Source of the DNA: Actinacidiphila oryziradicis
GTDB taxonomy: Bacteria > Actinomycetota > Actinomycetes > Streptomycetales > Streptomycetaceae
DNA: 64,000 bases
Direction of reading: 5' to 3'
Assembly (NCBI RefSeq): GCF_005047355.1
Contig: NZ_SUMC01000006.1
Span: forward strand, 62,001 to 126,000
Shown: positions 61,001 to 64,000 of the stretch, piece by piece
Numbering within the stretch: the stretch's first letter is position 1
How the letters are laid out: the number at the start of each line of letters is the position of its first letter
Position numbers and translations under genes: made by a program
The notes under the pieces: model-generated
Told to the model about the DNA's origin: nothing
Database searches by the model: none
Seen by the model: the letters and a program-made list of their open reading frames with translations, nothing else

Positions 61001-61243
61001 ATGGCACTGAGGTTCATCGGGATCGACCCGAATACCAATGGCGGAAACTGCCCGTCGGTCTGGATTGACGAGGCATCAGGGGACCTGGTGTTTCAGGGTT
61101 GGGAAGTCACTGATCACGCTACCCTGGCTGAGGTCGGGGCTCGGAGCCCGATCGCAGAGCACGAGAGGATCGTGCGGCTGCCGGCACGGATGCGGGCGAT
61201 CATCCTGGAGGCGTGTGGTGACGGAGCGGCCGACCTTCGATGA
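61001..61243 (+). CDS. Small conserved protein of the DUF6879/NB-ARC operon
   Basis: 80 aa from ATG 61001 with GGGGGAG directly upstream. Sequence begins MALRFIGIDPNTNGGNCPSV and continues WIDEASGDLVFQGWEV; soluble, acidic, with an unusual GIDPNTxGGxCPxVW opening that recurs in short Streptomyces proteins placed before DUF6879 genes. No function known. It overlaps the next gene by 26 bases. Confidence 0.7.
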   Translation: MALRFIGIDPNTNGGNCPSVWIDEASGDLVFQGWEVTDHATLAEVGARSPIAEHERIVRLPARMRAIILEACGDGAADLR

Positions 61244-61730
61244 GCTCTTCGACGGGTGCCGGCGCTCGGCTGTGCATCTGGAGATGCGGGATATGTACAC
61301 CCCAGATGACCCCGCATACATCGATTGGAAAGCCGGCGTACCCTTCGATCCCGTCGAGCGGTTCCGTGACTGGTACGACCTGATCGTCGCGACGGTCGGC
61401 CGTGGGGTAGAGGTTCGTCGCGCCCGTATCGTCTCGGAGCCCGTGACCGACTTCATCCGCCACGAGTTCGAGGTGACGCCCCTTCTCAACATCCCCGCAG
61501 GGGAGCGGGTCCGTTGGCTTCCCCGGCGCCTGGCGTCGGATCTCGCTCTGCCTGGGAATGATTTCTGGGTATTCGACGACCGCCTCGTACGCTTCGGCCA
61601 TTTCGCCGGCGACGGTGACTACCTGGGCCAAGAGATCGTGGAGGAATCCGCTGTCGTGAAGCTCTGTTCGTCTGCTTTCGAAGCGGTGTGGGAGCGCGCG
61701 GTGGATCACCAGGACTACCGGCCGCAGTGA
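61218..61730 (+). CDS. DUF6879 family protein
   Basis: 170 aa; GTG 61218 chosen because GGAGG is six bases upstream (GTG 61215 is equally possible). DUF6879 signatures: FDELFDGCRRSAVHLEMRD, then WKAGVPFDPVERFRDWYDLI, RRARIVSEPVTDFIRHEFEV, DFWVFDDRLVRFGHFAGDG. These proteins usually sit beside HTH, SARP or NB-ARC regulators; their activity is not known. Its stop overlaps the GTG of the NB-ARC gene (GTGA). Confidence 0.82.
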   Translation: MTERPTFDELFDGCRRSAVHLEMRDMYTPDDPAYIDWKAGVPFDPVERFRDWYDLIVATVGRGVEVRRARIVSEPVTDFIRHEFEVTPLLNIPAGERVRWLPRRLASDLALPGNDFWVFDDRLVRFGHFAGDGDYLGQEIVEESAVVKLCSSAFEAVWERAVDHQDYRPQ

Positions 61731-63919
61731 CCAACGAGGATGACCAGGCGGCGGAGCAGCGGTCAGGCATCTCGAACGAATTCTCCGGCGGCGAAGCGCA
61801 AGCGGTCGTGCAGGCCGGAACCGTACACGGCGGGATCCACCTGACGACCACGGCACGGCCACCTTTTCCGTCGCCCCACCAGCTTCCGATGCGGCCCACC
61901 GGCTTCGTGAACCGGCGTTCCAGCATCAGAAGACTCGATGAGCTTCTCCAGGCGTCGCAAGCGGATGGTGGTGAGGAGAATGGTGTGGCGCTCTCCGCCG
62001 TGGCCGGTGCGCCGGGCGTTGGCAAGACAGCGCTCGTTGTGCACTGGGCGCACGGCGTGCGCGAGCGGTTTCCGGACGGCGATCTCTATATGGACATGCA
62101 GGGTTATGGCCCGCATCAGGCCGTCACTCCGCTGAGCGCACTGGATGCGTTTCTCCGCGCCCTCGACACACCCGCCGACAGAATCCCCGAAACGCTTGAG
62201 GAGCGGTCCGCGCTCTTCCGGTCCCTTCTCGCAGGCAAAAGGGTTCTGGTTCTCCTGGACAACGCTTCGTCGTCACCGCAGGTGCGTCCGTTGATACCGG
62301 CTACCCCGGACTCCTTTACGTTGGTCACAAGCCGAAGTGCACTCCCAGGCCTGGTGGCGAGAGAGGGAGCGATGCGGATGACACTCGATGTCCTGACGCC
62401 CGGAGAGTCGGTCGCGCTCCTCTCCCGGTTCGTGGGCCGATCCAGGATCGACGCGGAGCCAGCCATGGCACTTCGCGTTGCCGAACTGTGTGGGTATCTC
62501 CCGCTCGCACTGCGAGTCGTCGGTGAGCGGGCGTCGAACAGACACCATCTCTCGCTGGAGGGACTGGTCGGAGAACTGGTCGACGAACGGGTCAGACTTG
62601 ACGCTCTCGCCTCGCTGGAGGATGAGCTGAGTGACACCCGAGCCGTCTTCTCCTGGTCCTACCGGGCCCTTGTCCCCGACCTCCAGCAAGCCTTCCGGCG
62701 GCTTGGCCTGCAGACCGGAAGCGATATCGGCGTCGATGCGGCGGCTGCCCTCATCGGTTGCGACGTAACAACGGCGAAGAGACAGCTACGAGCCCTGGTG
62801 GACGTCCACCTGCTCCAGGAAGTCTTCGCCGATCGCTACCGGATGCACGACCTGCTGCGCTCGTACGCGACCGAGCAGGCGGCAGCCGAGGACTCACAAG
62901 GTGAACGCACTCAGACCGTCCGCCGCCTGCTCACCTGGTACCTGCTCGTCGCGGACCTCGGCAGGTGCGCCATCCTGCCCCACTCTGCGGCGGTCCCGCT
63001 TGTGCCCGCTCGCAGGGTGGAGATCAGAAGCGCATTCGCCGACAGCACCGAGGCGATGCGGTGGTTCGCGACGGAACGCGTCAATCTTCTCGCGGCCCTC
63101 CGGCAGGCCACGGAGTCCGGGCACCTGGACATCGCCTGGAAGCTCGCCATCACAACCAGCGGATTCTTCGAACTGCGGTCGTACTGGCTGGACTGGGAGG
63201 ACAGCGTGCGGGCCGGCCTCGCCGCGGCTCAAGCCTTGGGTGACGAGTTCGGCGAAGCCGTCAGCAACCTCATCCTGGCTGATGTCTCCTGGCGGAATGG
63301 CCAGTTGGAGGAGGCCGCTGACCAGTACCGGCAGGCGTCCCGGATCGCGCACGACATCCCGGTCGGCTGGATAGAAGGGTTCGCCTCGCGAGGGCTGGGT
63401 CTTCTTCGGGAGGAGCAAGGAGATGCCACGGGCGCACAGGGCTGCTTCCAGGCGGCGCTACGCGTCTTCCGGGCAAGTGAACACCGGCGCGGCGAAGGCA
63501 TGTCGCTGCTCAGCATGGGCAAGTGCGCGCGTGCGAGCGGCGATCTGACACAGGCAATCGCTCACGGGGAAGCCGCTGTTGAAATCTTCGCGGATATCGA
63601 TGACCCCTGGACGCTTGCTTGGGGAGCGCTCCCCCTGGCTGCGGCGCTTGCTGACGCGGGTCGCCATGATGACGCCTTGAACCATCTCCGACCGGCCCTG
63701 GAGGTATTCAGGGGCTTCGACGACCGGCGCAGCGAAGCTATGGCACTGCTGTCACTCGGCGACGTATGCCGGGACTCCGGCCGCCTCACCGAGGCACATG
63801 CCTACTGGAGCCTGGCGGCCGACCTCTACGAAGCCCTCGGTGACCCCAGGCACGAGGAGATTCGTGGACGTTGCGGGGGCGGCGGACCTACGTCAGAGGG
63901 AAGGGCCGCCGACAGCTGA
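61727..63919 (+). CDS. NB-ARC/TPR STAND protein
   Basis: 730 aa, GTG 61727 overlapping the DUF6879 stop. A short N-terminal tag (residues 14-37: NEFSGGEAQAVVQAGTVHGG) is a motif seen in many Streptomyces NLR-like proteins. NB-ARC follows: Walker A AGAPGVGKTALVVHWA (about 93), Walker B KRVLVLLDNASS, TSRSALPGLV, the GLPL-like CGYLPLALRVV and an MHD-like YRMHDLLRSYA. From about 470 come at least six TPR hairpins (e.g. EAADQYRQASRIAHD, GDATGAQGCFQAALRVFR). No DNA-binding domain is present, so it is a STAND switch rather than a SARP regulator; it probably acts with the two upstream small proteins. Confidence 0.87.
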   Translation: MTNEDDQAAEQRSGISNEFSGGEAQAVVQAGTVHGGIHLTTTARPPFPSPHQLPMRPTGFVNRRSSIRRLDELLQASQADGGEENGVALSAVAGAPGVGKTALVVHWAHGVRERFPDGDLYMDMQGYGPHQAVTPLSALDAFLRALDTPADRIPETLEERSALFRSLLAGKRVLVLLDNASSSPQVRPLIPATPDSFTLVTSRSALPGLVAREGAMRMTLDVLTPGESVALLSRFVGRSRIDAEPAMALRVAELCGYLPLALRVVGERASNRHHLSLEGLVGELVDERVRLDALASLEDELSDTRAVFSWSYRALVPDLQQAFRRLGLQTGSDIGVDAAAALIGCDVTTAKRQLRALVDVHLLQEVFADRYRMHDLLRSYATEQAAAEDSQGERTQTVRRLLTWYLLVADLGRCAILPHSAAVPLVPARRVEIRSAFADSTEAMRWFATERVNLLAALRQATESGHLDIAWKLAITTSGFFELRSYWLDWEDSVRAGLAAAQALGDEFGEAVSNLILADVSWRNGQLEEAADQYRQASRIAHDIPVGWIEGFASRGLGLLREEQGDATGAQGCFQAALRVFRASEHRRGEGMSLLSMGKCARASGDLTQAIAHGEAAVEIFADIDDPWTLAWGALPLAAALADAGRHDDALNHLRPALEVFRGFDDRRSEAMALLSLGDVCRDSGRLTEAHAYWSLAADLYEALGDPRHEEIRGRCGGGGPTSEGRAADS

Positions 63920-64000
63920 CCGTGGCTCTGCCGTCATCAGGTGGGCGTGAGCGGCAGTCCGCAGGCGGGTGGTGGCGGTCGAGTACGGCGTGCTCACGGC
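63920..64000. other. Right edge, no gene assigned
   Basis: 81 bases after the NB-ARC stop. A minus-strand frame may enter from beyond the window, but too little is visible to name it. Confidence 0.2.

Overview
The window is high-G+C actinobacterial DNA and looks like accessory chromosome of a Streptomyces or close relative. Supporting signs are the strong G/C third-position bias, GTG/TTG starts, many ATGA/GTGA overlaps, and families typical of the genus: DUF397 with an XRE/DUF5753 regulator, RsbW-like ATPases, Fic-like toxins, NACHT and NB-ARC/TPR proteins, and DUF6879, DUF6194 and DUF3293 proteins. I saw no rRNA, tRNA or CRISPR array. No search tools were available, so family calls rest on motifs and recall.

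Layout. 1-3.7 kb: the 3' end of an oxidative operon (FMN hydroxy-acid oxidase, unusual P450, CPA2 antiporter). 3.8-9.7 kb: transglutaminase-like protein, 5'-truncated GH38 alpha-mannosidase, cytosine-deaminase-like amidohydrolase, MIP channel. 9.7-11.6 kb: ECF sigma factor with a membrane zinc-finger anti-sigma. 11.8-16.7 kb: alcohol dehydrogenase, DUF59 protein and amidohydrolase, overlapping end to end and divergent from a GAF-AAA-Fis regulator. This matches the accessory set of mim/prm-type propane/acetone/phenol monooxygenase operons, but the monooxygenase is missing. 16.7-23.6 kb: YceI protein, an N6-adenine methylase carrying its own target-recognition domain, a membrane protein, a 960-aa TPR protein. 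23.7-27.6 kb: a rearranged zone with a ~252-bp imperfect inverted repeat and fragments of an integrase, a Tn3-type transposase, YceI and an unknown gene. 27.6-29.7 kb: serine hydrolase, then a Clp-N protein and a small HTH protein.

30.4-43.9 kb is the most striking region. It is a three-gene block encoding (i) a 2119-aa Ser/Thr kinase fused to a YprA/MrfA-like DUF1998 helicase with a nuclease-like tail, (ii) a DrmD/RapA-like SNF2 helicase and (iii) a 1378-aa N6-adenine methylase. It resembles class 1 DISARM or BREX, but has no DrmC, PglZ or BrxC and has a fused kinase. It looks like an undescribed or poorly described defence-system variant. An operator-like repeat ahead of it shares sequence words with the operator of the neighbouring HTH/Clp-N pair.

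43.9-50.2 kb: DUF397/XRE pair, a HTH protein with a zinc ribbon, a class F sortase with its probable substrate, an alpha/beta hydrolase lacking the nucleophile serine, and three out-of-order IS4 transposase relics. 50.3-56.6 kb: a complete terephthalate catabolic operon (IclR regulator; dioxygenase large and small subunits; PdxA/TphB-like dehydrogenase; reductase; aromatic-acid transporter). In it an apparent template-switch insertion has fused the dehydrogenase and reductase frames. 56.9-64 kb: a NACHT gene split by one in-frame TGA, an RsbW-like ATPase, a Fic-type toxin-antitoxin pair with an interleaved operator, and an overlapping three-gene operon ending in an NB-ARC/TPR protein.
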